DNA of 64,000 nt, from positions 1 to 64,000 of the forward strand of contig QPMI01000168.1 in assembly GCA_004431415.1 (NCBI GenBank). The letters run 5' to 3'. The notes beneath the pieces were generated by a model. That model worked only from the letters and a program-made list of their open reading frames with translations. It searched no databases and had not been told where the DNA came from. The DNA comes from Cyanophora paradoxa (Eukaryota; Glaucocystophyceae; Cyanophorales; Cyanophoraceae). Below are positions 29,401 to 41,908 of this stretch, piece by piece. Position 1 is the stretch's first letter, and each line of letters begins with the position of its first letter. Position numbers and translations under genes: made by a program.

Positions 29401-32140
29401 GGCGGCCCCTCTAGCGCTGGAGAGGGGCGGGGCCCAGCGCCCAGCGCCCGGGGCGGAGGGCGGCGGCGACCCCCGCCTCGAGCTCGGGGCTCCGGAGCCG
29501 GGCGGCGAGAGCGGCGAGGCCGCCGCCGCCGCCGCCGCCGCCGCCGCCTGGAGAAGGCCTCGCCGCAGCCGTCCTTCGCGAAGGCTGCTGGGCGTCCCGC
29601 TGCACAGCGGCCGGGGCAGCGCTGGCGGCTGCGGAGAGGCGTCAGCCTCGCAGGCGGCCCTGAATCGAAGCCGGGCGCCGGAGCCGCGTCGGGAGGCCCG
29701 ACTGCGAAGGGAAGCCCCCCGCCCCGGCCCGCTCTCTCGATCCAAGGTGCTCGGGCCGCCGATCGGCGCGGGCGGGCGCCGGGCCGGGCGCTGCGCGCGG
29801 GGGCGGTGCCGGGGTGGTTAGATCGATCCGCTTCGGGGGCCACGGATGCGTACGCGTGGAGGACCGGCTCCTGAAGGCCCTGGTCGAATTTCGAAGCGAG
29901 GAGGCTGAGGAGACGGGGGCGGAGGCCGGGCGGGGCGAGGGCGAGAGTGGCTCATCGAACGTTCCGTGGCACGGCTCGCGCAGCGGGACGCGGCGGAATT
30001 CCAAGAAGACTTAGCCATCCCGAGTGCGACAGCAGCGCGCTTCGGGCGCGCGCGGCGCGGCGGACTCGCCTTGCAGATGTGCCGCCGGCGCCTGCGGAGC
30101 CGGCGAATGTGGCAGAAATGATCAGAAATGTGGCGCGGCGCCGGCGCGCGCGCGGGGGCCGGGGCGCAGGAGGGTAAGCGCACTGCGGCTTGGGCTCTCG
30201 GAATCGCCGCTAACAGTCAACGATTGAACGCAATCGACGCAGAGCTGGCGCAGTGCGACTTCGTGCGAGGCGCGCCACGGTGCACGTGAGCGAGAGACCC
30301 GGGGGCGCGCGTTAGAGCAGCGACATGCGCCGGCCCTGGTCTGCGCATGCGCCGGGCGGCCAGCATCGCTAGTCCGAGCAGTGGCCCATGGGCCGGGTAC
30401 AACTAATTATAACTGCGGCATCTCGACCTCACACCCCGAGCTCCGGACTCGACAGGCGGCGTGGCGCTGGCGAGTTGCTCCCACCAATGAGCCCGGCATG
30501 CGCGCCCCGTTCGGCTTCCGTTGATCGCCGACGCGAGATGAACGCGCAGGTGTCGCAGTGCGACCGACTCGGCGCAATCGATCGGGCGTGGCGAGCTGAG
30601 GCAAGCGAGTTCCAGAAGACTCTTCGCCCGCCACGGTGCGCCCTTCGCGCTCGCGCCCTGAATTGCAACCGCGCAGCTGCAGCTGCATGCAGCTGCGCAT
30701 GCATATGCAGGACTGCGGCCGCGGCGCCGGCCGGAGCTAACAGGGGCGCGCAGGCCTAGGTGCAAGTCGCAGTGTGATCGAAGCGCGGCAGTGTGGAAGC
30801 GCGGCGAAAGCGCCCGTCATCAAAAGAGAGCGCGCGCGGCGAAAGCGCCAAAGCAACAGTGAGGAAGCGCGCGCGGCGAAAGCAACAGTGAGGAAGCGCG
30901 GCGAAAGCGCCCGTCATCGGAGCTCAAGGCCTAGGCGCCCGCGCGCGGCGCGCGCTTCGCAGCTGCAGCTGCAGCTGGAGCGCTAGCTTGCGTGCGGGCC
31001 GGGCCGGGCGCGGGACGCTCTGGTGCCCAGTGCTCAGTGCAGCTGCAGCGCTAGCCGGCCGCGGCCGCGTGCGATCGCGAGCCCGCGCACCGTGAGACGC
31101 GTACGACGCTAGCAATTGCAATTGCAAACGAAGTCGCTACGCCAACGGAGGTGACCCAACCAATTATAATATCATCATGAGCAAACTTTTGATCTTGAGG
31201 AATATATAATACGCAACAGGTGAGCTCGAGCTCTAGATCTAATCTGCAGTTTTCGCTTCGTTCTAGATCGTCGATTTCGATCGTCCCGCCCGGCGAGCCC
31301 CGACCGGCCAGCCCCTTCGCCGCCCGCCGCGCGCGCCTCCGCCCCGACCGGCCGGCCCCGCCCGAAAAGCCGCGCCTCCGCCCCGCCGCCGCCCGCCGCG
31401 CCTCCGCCCCGCCCGTCGAGCCGCGTCGCCGCGAGCCTACGGCCTAGATTATAATTATGATCAGCGCGTTCATCGCTTACCTTGGGCTTTCATATGCACA
31501 CGTGAAACAGCACACGCACTCTTGAGCTCGTGCTTGAGCCACAATATATATCATCATGAGTCGAAATGTACATTCGATCTTCGAGAATATGCAACAGGTG
31601 AGTTATACTTATAATCTGCAGTTTTCGCTTCGTTCTAGATCGTTTCAAGTTTATTTCGATTCACACTGATCGTGGGCTCCAGAAACTCCGCGCGCATGCG
31701 GAGGCGACTTCGCAACAACTCCGCCCAATGGCGGCCTGGGAGGCGCTTGAAATTTTCTACGCTTTAATCGTCGAAGACTCGAGGGCAGAGGAAGAAGCGA
31801 ACCGCGCCCAGCCACGTGAACAATCGCGAGGGGGCGGCGCAGGGACTTCGCACGGTCCGAGTCAGCGCTCCTCCATCGAATTCGAATCACATGTTGCCAT
31901 CCTCCACGCAGTCCGTGCGCGTCGCCAGCAAGCTTGCAGGGTTGCGTCCGTTTCTTTAATGTGATCACGATCGCGATCACAATTTGCACCAGTACTGAGG
32001 GAACATTCACACGACCGTTAGGTGCTCGAGGCGCCGTGCCTGGCAGTCAGCGAATTTTGCCAATTGTTCGACGAGGACTGCTCACAAATCGTACTTCCTC
32101 TTTTTCACTTCAGATCGGATCGCCGCAGGGCCCTGATCAT
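29401..32140. other. No gene assigned; (GCC)10 repeat at 29518-29548
   Basis: A GCC triplet run is followed by GC-rich sequence to 30.2 kb; a 66-codon frame at 29814-30014 (RFGGHGCVRVEDRLLKALVE) might be an exon but lacks support. At 30800-30920 units of GAGCGCGCGCGGCGAAAGCG recur. At 31190-31270 and 31550-31640 an AACAGGTGAGNT..TCTGCAGTTTTCGCTTCGTTCTAGATCG segment is duplicated. 31729-31964 has a short open frame (MAAWEALEIFYALIVEDSRA) of unknown status. Confidence 0.4.
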
Positions 32141-32825
32141 GAGTGTTGCGCCGCAGCCGCCACGGTCAGCCCCTGAGCCAGACAACTTTGGACTCGGTGG
32201 CTGGAACATCAACAGCTCCGCAATTGCAGTTATGAACCATCTTTCCCACGTTTTCTCTGAAATCGTGCGCGGGTTGATATCCCTGTTCGAATTCTCCCGT
32301 GGACGTTGTAACGTGCTCTGTCTTAACTTCCGTGTGCAGAACGCGCTTTCAAAGCCCTGGAAACAAGCACAGGCCTTGCCGGACGGACCCCGCCGTGAAC
32401 AAGCGCTGCGGGAAACGGGCAGGCGGCTCTGGGGACCCTCGGACCCGAAGGGCTCGCCCCCCAGGAGCCCTCTCGCCTCCTGGCACACCAGGGCGCCACC
32501 CACCTCGGGCTTCCTCGCTGCCCTGCGATTTGACCCAGAAACCTGTGGACTCCACGTCCTCCTTCACGAAGGACTCACGTCGCTGATTGTAGAGGGCGAG
32601 CTCTACGGCACAAGCTCGCCGCAGGACATCGCTCTCTTCCGCGAGTTCGCCGCGTTTTTGAGACAAGTGCAGCTTCAACTAATGAAGGAGAGCCCCCCGC
32701 GGCCGGACCTGAAAAGGATGCTTAACTGGCTGGCCGATTTTGTGGTGCTTGCTTCGAATATTCGAATATTTGAAGAAATACCGGCCTTGCTTGCCGTGTT
32801 TGATTGCTTCGGATATTCATTCTAG
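32140..32825 (+). CDS. Hypothetical protein
   Basis: A frame open from before 32022 ends at TAG 32823-32825. From ATG 32140 (MSVAPQPPRSAPEPDNFGLG) composition is protein-like. The C-terminal 100 residues (CGLHVLLHEGLTSLIVEGEL, LFREFAAFLRQVQLQLMKES, LKRMLNWLADFVVLASNI) look like amphipathic helices. GTGTGCAG before 32341 could be an acceptor opening a second exon at NALSKPWKQAQ, so an intron may lie inside. No family recognised. Confidence 0.5.
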
Positions 32826-33060
32826 ATCTGAACGTACATGCACAGGTACAGTGCGCCTGTAGTGTGGACGGACCCGCCCCAAGGCCGGAGGCAGGACGCC
32901 CAGGAGTCCAGCTAGTCTGCGCAGCGCTCGAACAAGCGAAGGCGTCGGCGTCGGCTTCGAATTTCTCGGCCGGTACAACACTAGCCTGTCCGCATACGTA
33001 TACGTATGCGGATCACGAAGCTAAGAGCCAGCTGCAGCAGAATTCGAACGGCCGCGGGGG

Positions 33061-35188
33061 ATGGTGCGCGTGGAGTTCAGGGAGTTCGACTCCTCCACTA
33101 CGCCCTACACGTACAGTGCCGAGGAAGAGAAGCAGATGGCCGCTCTGCGCCGGCAGTTTGAGCGGGTGGCGCGCGCGTCTGGCGTCAAGGTTGTGCGGGA
33201 GGTGCGCACCCCAGGCCCTCGATCCGCAGCAGTTTCTGAGCAGAAAAGTCTGACGAAGCCGCAGCGGAAGTCGAATTTGAATTCGAAGGCGCCCGCAAGT
33301 ACAAGTGCTCCGGCGCAGCCCGAATCCGGGGGGGACGAGGTCGTGGAGCCCCCCAGTGCGGAAGGGGCAAGGACCGCCCAGCACGAGAAGCGCATGGCCG
33401 CGTTCCGCCGCGAGTTCGAGCAGGCCGTGCGGACGTTCGACGTCGGGCCGTCCTCGCAGTCGGTACATCCTCGCAGTCGGTACATCATGATCATGAATTC
33501 TCGAGCTCTGCATAATCTTATCCTTGCAATTCGCGCAATCGACCACTGCTGATTGCATTTTGGACTGCAGCCGGCTACCCTAAAGAAAGCACGCGAGCTG
33601 GTGCGCAGGATCTACTCAGATCTAGTCGCCGCTTTCTCGTTTCCTGACCTCGGATCGCGATCTGATCTGATCTGATCTGACCTCGCCAGAGCGCCGCGAA
33701 CCTCGCCCTGAACATCGAGTACAGGGCTGGCTCGCTGAAAGAGTTTGAGGCGGCGCTGAGGACCTCCCGCGCCGCCCTCTCCGCCCTACTGGCCCTCACC
33801 AAGCCCCCGGTAGCTGCGCATGCGGCCGCGGCCCGCCCTTCCGCCGCAGCCGCTGCCGCAGCTGCAGGACCCGCTCCTGCTGCAGCTGCAGCTGCAGCCG
33901 CGGCTGCGGTCGTCGACGTCGAGTCAGCATCTGAGGAGGAGGATCCGCACGAGGACGAGGCAGTCGCCCATCGGCTATCGGCGTCCGTGCGACTCGGCAA
34001 CGTGTTCGGCGCCCTTGATTCGGATCCGGACCCCAGGCGGCCAACTGCAGCGCTAGCTGCAGCTGCAGCCGCGCGCCAGCTGCAGCGACCTGCAGAGCGA
34101 GCCGCACTGCGTCCAGAGCGAGGCGCCCTAGGCCTGGATCCGGATCCGGATTCGGAGCCCGGGTGGCCAGTTGCGGCCGCGCGCCAGCGGCCTCCAGCGC
34201 GAGCCGCGGCCACGCGTCCGGCGCCGCCGCCGCTGTCACAGGCAGCGACCACAAGCTCGAGCCCCCCTCCCTCTTCCGAATCCAGCAATATTAATCGGCC
34301 ATCATCGGCCCCTGTTGCAGGTTCGGCCCGCAAATTTAATTAAAATCACAAATATTGAAATTTAAAGCTAGACGTCGACACTCTTGCAGATCTAAATTCC
34401 TCTGCGAGCCCATCCGCCCCCTCTCTCCCGGTCCCTTCCGGATCCTCTAGCCCGAGCAGCGCGCCGCCGGCTGCACCCGCCCCCTTACCAGCCACTGTTC
34501 GAAAACCGGCGAAGTACTGCCCCCCCGGCCTCTTCTCGCGGCCTGCGCCAGCCTCGGCCCAGGCACCGGCACCGGCGCCAGCTGCAGCCTCTTCGTCTCT
34601 GCCGCCGCCGCCGGGCCGCCGCCGCAGCTGCCGGCGCCGGCCGCCCTGGCTCCGGCGCCCGTGGCCGCGGCCGCGGCCGCGCCAGGCTCTTCTCCGGCAG
34701 CCGCTCGAGCTCTTCATCCACTAGCCTCGGCTTCGACTAGCGCTGCCCCTCCGGATCCCGGCGTCTCTGCCCCAGCCCCGGCGGCGGCGCCCGCGCCACA
34801 CGAGCCCTCGGACTTTGTCGCCCACGCGGTCTCGCCCGACGGCCGCCTCCTGAGCGCGCGCGTCAAGCGCCCGCGGCCGCCCCCCGCCTGCGTCCTCTGC
34901 AGCGAGGATCCCGAGGAGGACGGCCCCGCCGCCTGCATCGTCGGCATGCAGGTCCACGCGCCTTCGAATTCGGGCGCCGGCGCCGGCGCCGGCGGGCACC
35001 TCACCGGCCACGTCGCCGTCTGCGCCGCCTGCGTCGCCTCGTGGGACCGGCGGGCCGCCCGCTCCAAGTTCGACCTGCTCAAGTGCGTCGTGTGCAGGGC
35101 GGACCTCGCGCCCGGCCTGCACCCGCGGGGCCGGCCCCTCGTCGTCCACCAGTTCTGCCACCTCGATGGCAGCCGCGCCCAGCTCTAG
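33061..35188 (+). CDS. RING-like zinc-finger protein with duplicated N-terminal helix, multi-exon
   Basis: Exon 1 starts at ATG 33061 (MVRVEFREFDSSTTPYTYSA) and carries KQMAALRRQFERVARASGVK; its donor is GTGCGC near 33202. The next exon (about 33232-33475) repeats the helix as KRMAAFRREFEQAVRTFDVG. Then come PATLKKAREL (33571-33600), SAANLALNIEYRAGSLKEFE and a long Ala/Pro/acidic linker (33690-34343), and a Ser/Pro-rich part from 34388. The C-terminus has CVLC, then GHVAVCAAC, then KCVVCRADL, ending at TAG 35186-35188. C-x2-C..GH..C-x2-C..C-x2-C is the layout of cIAP/MGRN-type RING E3 ligases, but the Cys normally just before GH is Thr, so zinc binding may be altered. A shift near 34600 may be a 35-base intron or an indel. 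Ubiquitin-ligase function is inferred. Confidence 0.6.
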
Positions 35189-36206
35189 ATCTGGGCCTAG
35201 GCTAGACCCCATGAGCGCTAGCCATGCATTTGAACAATCACTGAATCCTGAAGCTGAATTCGAAGTCCGACGGTCCGACGGTCACTGAGCCATGAACTTC
35301 GGAATCTAAAGAATATTAATATATCGATGTCTTTGTCAAATTCAAAAAGCTTAAGCCTATTCTTGATATCGATCGTGAGGCTTGAAGCTTTACATATGTC
35401 AAATTCAAAAAGCCTCGAGCTCAGATTAATCATAGAGCTTGAAGCTTGCTAGTTTATAGAGCGAATGATCCGCGGCCGATGATCGCGAATCATGAGCTAC
35501 TTTGTCGGCTGAATGAAAAAGATCGCTTGCTGATCCGAGGGAATTTTAGATCTGCAAATGAAAAGTTAAACTTGAAATGGGGATGGCGCACAGCTGCGAT
35601 ATTGCTCTACTGGCTAGTACGTATACGTATACGTGTACGTATACGAATTCAATGATTTGCAATTGAGTTTCGATGTGGCCGCCGGGAGGGCCGCGGCGGG
35701 GGCCGGGCAGGCCGCGCCGGGCTCAACATTTGAGGCCTGCCGCAGGGGCGGACTCGGAATTCCGTTGAAGTTCGAAACAGCGGCCACTGGGCCATGCTGG
35801 CCAGCGCCCACGCGCACTGCGGCAGCCCTCCGCCTCCGTCTTTTCTTCAAATATTAATGTTTCCTCGAAATATATAGCTGCACGCCCTCCTCGAGCTCGG
35901 ATGCCTGCAAAATCGCCGAGTCGAGCTCGATGTAAGTGTATACGTGCGGGCAGATCGCGAACTGCTCTTTTTGAATTTCGAAGCTTTAATTTTTTGAAAG
36001 TTTCAAGTTTAAAAATGCGAGCTGCAATTGCAGATCCAGACCAATGCAAAGCCCCGCGCGCGCAGGCCTATGCTGCGTGTGCCGCAGTGCGCGCAGGATG
36101 GTGCCACGGTGCACGTGCAGCTGGCCTGCGGCCGTGGCGGCTGGCCTCGCCGAGTCGGCCCAATGTATAGGAGCGTACAGGTTCGTACTACCGTTGCGGT
36201 TCAGGC
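35189..36206. other. Spacer with a degenerate copy of the last exon of the next gene
   Basis: At 35700-35930, on the minus strand, TTTTGCAGGCATCCGAGCTC and GAGGAGGGCGTGCAGC match the acceptor and start of the exon at 36341-36207. The frame is broken after ELEEGVQ. The remaining 35189-35690 holds CGTATACGTATACG palindromes and no exon. Confidence 0.6.
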
Positions 36207-39200
36207 TTAGCATTCGAGGCCTACAGCAGCGGCGGATCCGGACTCGAAGACGGCGGCCACCGCCCACGTGCACTCCTCCTCCATGTCCTCTTCGAATCCT
36301 TCGAAATCCATCTGCTGCAGGCCCTCCTCGAGCTCGAGTGCCTGCACAATCGAGCTCGATATAAATAAATAAATACAGAAGATAATATAACAGATGCTTT
36401 GGGGAGGGCCGGGGGCCTGCCTCTGGGCCATCCTCGCTGAAGGTAGCTGTGCTTTGGTCCAGCTGCGCCCAGGACACACTGCGCAAGACTCAGCCTAGCT
36501 AGGCCTCTGCCTCAGGCCTAGACCAAGAGCAAGAGGCGCATAACACTGAACAAGTCACTGATATATATTTGCATATTTACTTATTGGGCGTAGTATAATA
36601 AATAGCGCGGCTCACGTTTTGTTGGCGTCGGCCTCGCCAGAGCTGCTCACATTGGAGCAATTGGCTTTCGTGGAGTCGCCCCCGTACCACGTTTGCTGCA
36701 CAGCCACTGAATTGAATCCGTTGGCTTGGCATCTGCGCGGGTCGCGAATTTTAAGACATTCCATTACCGAAAACTCGATGATTATTGCCTGACGAGATCT
36801 AGACGTGGCATGTTTATTCATATGAATTCGAATTCGCTTCTCTAGATCTATGATCATGAGCGAACACGCATCTGAAAGGAGAACTCCGGAATTCGAAAGA
36901 AATATATAGCTGTCACAGTAAAGGAGCTTGCAGGCCTCGACTACATATAAAAATCGAAACTCTGAAAATGCGCTCACGCAAACCAGAAGTCTCCTCCGAC
37001 ACCATTCGTTGCGAGACCTTTCTCCCCCGTGCAGTCTGAGCCCTGCGTACCGAAAATAGCGCCAACGCCACATCAATTGGCCATGCATGGATGTGTGATG
37101 AGACGGTTGTTGTTCGCGATCGTTTCATGGACTGATACTTGAATGAGATTACAAACCTTGAAACAGACTTTGTTGTAGTCCCCTGCAGGCACTTAATGTC
37201 AGAGACTTCGGGCGACAGCTGCAGCGCATATGATTGCGAGTCGCGCGCATGCATATATGCGCACCGCTCTCAACCTGGACCCCGCCGACATCGAAGTAAG
37301 ACGGGGCGGCGTACGCTCCTTCGGATTCCTGCACAATCGAGCTCGATGTAAATAATACGTACGAGCAGATGCTTTGGGGCGGGGGCTTTGCCTGCGTGTC
37401 GCCGAGCGAGTAATCGTATCCGGTAGTCGGTTGGGCGGCATAATATTCATCCATTCTGGAACCGGCATCGGGCCGCTTCATGATCAGCCTCACTTGTGCA
37501 TACGCACGATCATCCTAGAAAAAGGAAGTCGTGGGGCTCACTCTTGGCTGGTCCAGGTCTCGCCAGTCGAGCTGACATTTTTGCATTTGACCATGGTTTT
37601 CGTGCCTTCAGCTGTCGTCTCCCATGTAGCTACGGAATGGTAACTTTTGTTGTAGCATCTGCGTGGTAATGTTGAGCGCGCTATCGCAATCGCGAATCTG
37701 CATACGGAAGGCTCAACCGGCTCCCAGTGGTTCATAGCGATTGCAATTGGGGGAAAGCGGAAGCGGGGGCGGGGCGGGGGCGGGGAGGGGGGTGGGGGGT
37801 GCGTGGAGGGTGCGGGGGGGGGGGGGGGGGGGGGGCGGATTTAGTTTTTAGATAGAGAAAGTGTGCATTGGAGACACTCACGCTTTCCAGAAGTCGTCTC
37901 CAACACCATTCGTCGCAAGCCCTTCAGTTCCCTCGCAGTCCCAACCCTGCGCAGATGCGATGAGTGTGATTTATAAGTGTGCGGTCTGATCATGAGCTCA
38001 CCTCGAAGCATGACTTGACGAGGGAGCCTGCAGTTGCAGATTAGTGAAACGAATGTACCTTTTGATCAGCCCGATTTTCGAAGCATCTATGTATTTAAAT
38101 TTATAGCTATGTTGCACAGTGTACGTTGCGCCGCGCATTGATATTGAACGAATGCCGCACGCACCCTCTTGGACCTCTACCCCTCCGACGGTGAACGGTG
38201 GGTCCCAGGGCACGCTGAGTCGCGATCGCGGCATCAGCCTCGACACTTAACCCGCTCAAGCTGATCATTAAGCAGAGACAATATTAATGGAGATGCTCAC
38301 GTCATTCGAAGGTCTTGTTCAATCGCTTGGGATCCGGATCCAATAACCTGGGCGCAATTGGCTTTGGTGCCGTCGGTTTTCTGTTGAGTGGCCAAGTGCA
38401 AGTATCCATTGGCGTGACATCTATACGGTCACATGTCACAGTCAGTTCCAAGTCGGCAATCGATATCCAGAGCAATCGTGCAGGCGGCAGCTGGATCTAA
38501 AGCGCCCTCAATTAATTACACACAGGTCAAAGCGGCAAATTATGTAATATGTAATACCGCCACCACCGTCTTCGATTAAAACAAAATGCTCCAATTTAAG
38601 CGGCCAAATGAAATTTCAGCGGCCCGGATTCAACTGGCAATCTGCACAGATTCGGAGTCGCTCACGCTTTAAAGAAGTCCGGTCCGACGCCACTCGTCTC
38701 CAGAGCCTTCTCTCCGGTGCAGTAGAACCCCTGCATCACAGCTTAATTATAAGGTATTAAACGTTGCAATTACCCCTTCTCTAGATCTTTCAAAGTGTAC
38801 GCATGTATACGTATTCGCATACAAGCTTAAGCTTGAGTTAGGGAGGAAAACCACATCAAAGCAGCTTCGGGGATCCTGACATACCGAGAAGCAGGCCTTC
38901 GTGTCGTAACCTTATAGTACAGGTCGAACTTAATTCAAGAGAATAAACATGTACGACGCGTCGAGCGCACCTCTCTCGATCTCTACCCCACCAACTTCGA
39001 AATACCAGGGTACGCTGCGATGATTGCTTAGGATATGTAATCGCAACCTCAGGTTCATCCAAACGCGATTGCAATTAAAACACGGTTCGCAAGTCACCGA
39101 GTGTATGCGATGTTCTTTGTTAAGTGGCTATCTCCAAGCTCGATCGCGAGGTGCGGACATAAAAGCAACCTCTCTGCTCAGGCTTTTGATTAAAGCAGTT

Positions 39201-41908
39201 TGCTGGCGGTCGAATTACATATATATGTCTCTTGTTGGGTATTTATAAAATTTGATTATCTCCGCGCCATGAGAAATATAATAGACATCACGCACGTTTT
39301 GTTGATGTCGACAATGCCGGAGCTGTTCACGGTAAAGCATTTTGCATTCGAGTAATCGCCGGTTCCCGACGACTGCAGAATAGCCATGGAAGGGTACTTG
39401 GCGTTGTTGCATCTGCACGTGCGGCCCAAAGCCGGAACTCGAGTCAGGTGCAGTAGAAAACCTCGACTCCGAAGCAGGTGCAGAAGCTTGAATCTAGAAA
39501 AGATCTAGACAGCCATGCAGGCCGCAAATGTTTGGAGCCTGGGTCACTCACGCTTTCCAGAAATTGTCTCCAACGAACTCTGTGGCGAAAACCTTTTTTC
39601 CAGTGCATTCAGGCCCCTGCGCGCGGGTGCGAATTAGCTTGGGTATGGACGTACAAATTCAAGCCCACGAGGAGAGGCGAATGCGGCCCGGAGAAGTTTC
39701 ATTTACCGTAAAGCATGCCATGGTGTCGTTTCCTGCATTCCAAAAGTTAGCCCCAGTATCGAGCCACGCACGCACGCGTGTAAGATAATTTGGAAGGCGG
39801 CGTGACGTCTACACGCACCCCTGTCGACCTCGATAACGCCGCGGGTGGGATCGTTAAACATTGGGTATCTCCATTGCATGCTGCGCAGATCCCAGCCTCA
39901 TGGTCAGCCTTGACGACACACGCTTAAGAGCTCTACTTTCCGAAGTTCGCATGCATCATGGCATGTTCAATTTTTGCAACGGCTCACGTTCTGTTAGCGT
40001 CGACGTCGACCACGCCGGCGCCGTCGGCGGCCGAACTAATATTGTAGCAAATGGCCTCGTCGCTGTATCCCCCGCTCCACGGCTTCCGCATAGCCACGGA
40101 CGAGTAACCAGAAGCTCGGCATCTGCGCGGCCCAGATCGCGAGCGTCATGTACAAATGCATGCCGAGCCCCCTGGGAATATTGATCCTGCAGATCTAGAT
40201 CTATAAGAAAGCATCAATGGCATGTAGCCTGTACAATAGCCCGAAAGGCCAACAGATCTAGAGCATGCGATACTATCGATTCATATGCGAGATGCAGACC
40301 GAGTTACTAATTATAAATTACGGGATCTAGTTCTGTGATCTAAGAAATTCAAAAGTTCTAGCGGCAACAGCGCCGCAGCTGCACTGCGCGGCATGTTCGA
40401 ATTCGCGGCCATTAAATGTATACTAGTAGAGCCGCAGCTGCAGCTGCAGCTGCAGGTTCACGGTTATGTGCATATATGCATGATGATTACTCACGCTTTC
40501 GAGAAATCACTGCCCACGCCTTCAGTTTCAAGTTCCTTGCTTCCAGTGCAGTTCGGCCCCTGCGAATGCGCGGGGAATATTAATTGCCCGCTTTGAAGAT
40601 CCGCTAGCAAGGAGGCCGGTCGGAAAGGCCGAAACTATTTATATTATATATAGAAGTCGACGAAGATAGATTATATAAAGAAGTCACCTTGAAGCAGGCC
40701 TTCATTGCGATGCCTGCGTACGAAAATTCGCTCCAACATAAGTCCTTCTGTTCTGGAGAGGCTAGGGCTTGGGCAGCGATCGCGCGATCCGAAATTCAGT
40801 CGATATCGATTCTAGTTTTTGACGCGCACCCCTCTCGATCTTGACCCCGCCAAGAATGGAATCCCAGAGGACTCTGCGCCGCGATCAGCTACTCCTCTTG
40901 ACCCCAGCCTCACGGTCAGGCTCAGGTGATTGAGCGGGCTATTTAGCTATGAATGCGTATGTGAGGCGAAAGTGCGCGGCTCACTCTCTTTGACTTTCGA
41001 CTCGCCCAGATCCGTTGACGATGTCGGAACGGACCTCTCCAGAGCCGTTGACATTGAAGCAACGGCCTTTCGGCCCATGTAATTGCAAAGCCAAGCTTTT
41101 GTGACCATTGCCCCAGCATCTGTCGACCCAAGTGAGTGATGATCGACGTCAGTTGCGGCAAATAAATAGCATCTCGAATACTAATTTTAGCACGAGCAAG
41201 CAATTGCATGTCCCAGGACCCAGGCTATTACGTATACACAACGTTAACGCCCAGACTGTTACATTCGGCTCAATGTCACTCACGCCTTCCAGAAGTCATC
41301 GCCGACTTCGCTGGTCTCAAGAACTTTGTCTCCAGTACAGTCCGGTCCCTGCGCACACGTGCGCCGAAGCGTCAGCTGCAGGTAACTCGGAATCGAATGT
41401 GGACCCCAGCCCCAATCATTTAGAAATCGTAATTATAATTCCGCAAGTCTAAACTTTGACATTAGACCGCTGCGGAATCGCAGGTGTCACAGTGTGCAGG
41501 CACGTATGCGTATACTGCACTACGGGACTTTGAAGCTACGTATTCTGAATTCGAAGGTCGAACAACTAATACGTAAACTGAGAAACTCGAGATACCGTGA
41601 AGCACGCCTTGGAAGAGGAGCCTGCCGGCGCCGATCGCGCAGATCAGCGATATGTATGCATATGCACGTCCGTTTTGAGACCGGCGCCTATATATATAGC
41701 GCTAGCTGGCTGTAGGGCGCCAGCACTTGCAGTACAAAGCTTAAATACTAGTTGCACTGCGGCATGCGCAGCGATCCGATGATGGCGTGTATATGATCAC
41801 GCGTACGTATATTGCGCGGCACACGTGCATGCGCACGCACCCTTCAACACGGTAACTCCGCCGACCACCTTGGTTGCCGGTTTCGATGGCTTCGGGCCCA
41901 TTCCGTAT
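36207..41908 (-). CDS. Six-module Cys-containing repeat protein; each module is four exons (25 exons)
   Basis: The same exon quartet occurs six times on the minus strand. Exon a (44-68 nt: VPWYFEVGGVEIERG) lies at 41841-41908, 40830-40873, 39819-39880, 38971-39014, 38167-38216 and 37265-37328. Exon b is always 26 nt (G..xKACFx): 41596-41621, 40688-40713, 39707-39732, 38885-38910, 38002-38027, 37157-37182. Exon c is always 65 nt (GPDCTGDKVLETSEVGDDFW): 41284-41348, 40495-40559, 39552-39616, 38666-38730, 37882-37946, 36978-37042. Exon d (117-135 nt: CQANGFNSVAVQQTWYGG, then CSNVSSSGE): 40985-41119, 39988-40122, 39296-39412, 38301-38420, 37542-37658, 36616-36732. The last exon is 36207-36341. 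Phases chain a(1), b(0), c(2), d(2) through modules 1-5; exon a of module 6 is one or two bases off. Each module has four Cys and often N-x-S/T sequons, so a secreted or surface protein is likely. The 5' end is missing; family unrecognised. Confidence 0.8.

Noticed and set aside
28182-29874. Frames of 370-670 codons on both strands
   Set aside because: Produced by the 27-bp minisatellite and GC-rich DNA. Every phase is open, so no frame is supported.
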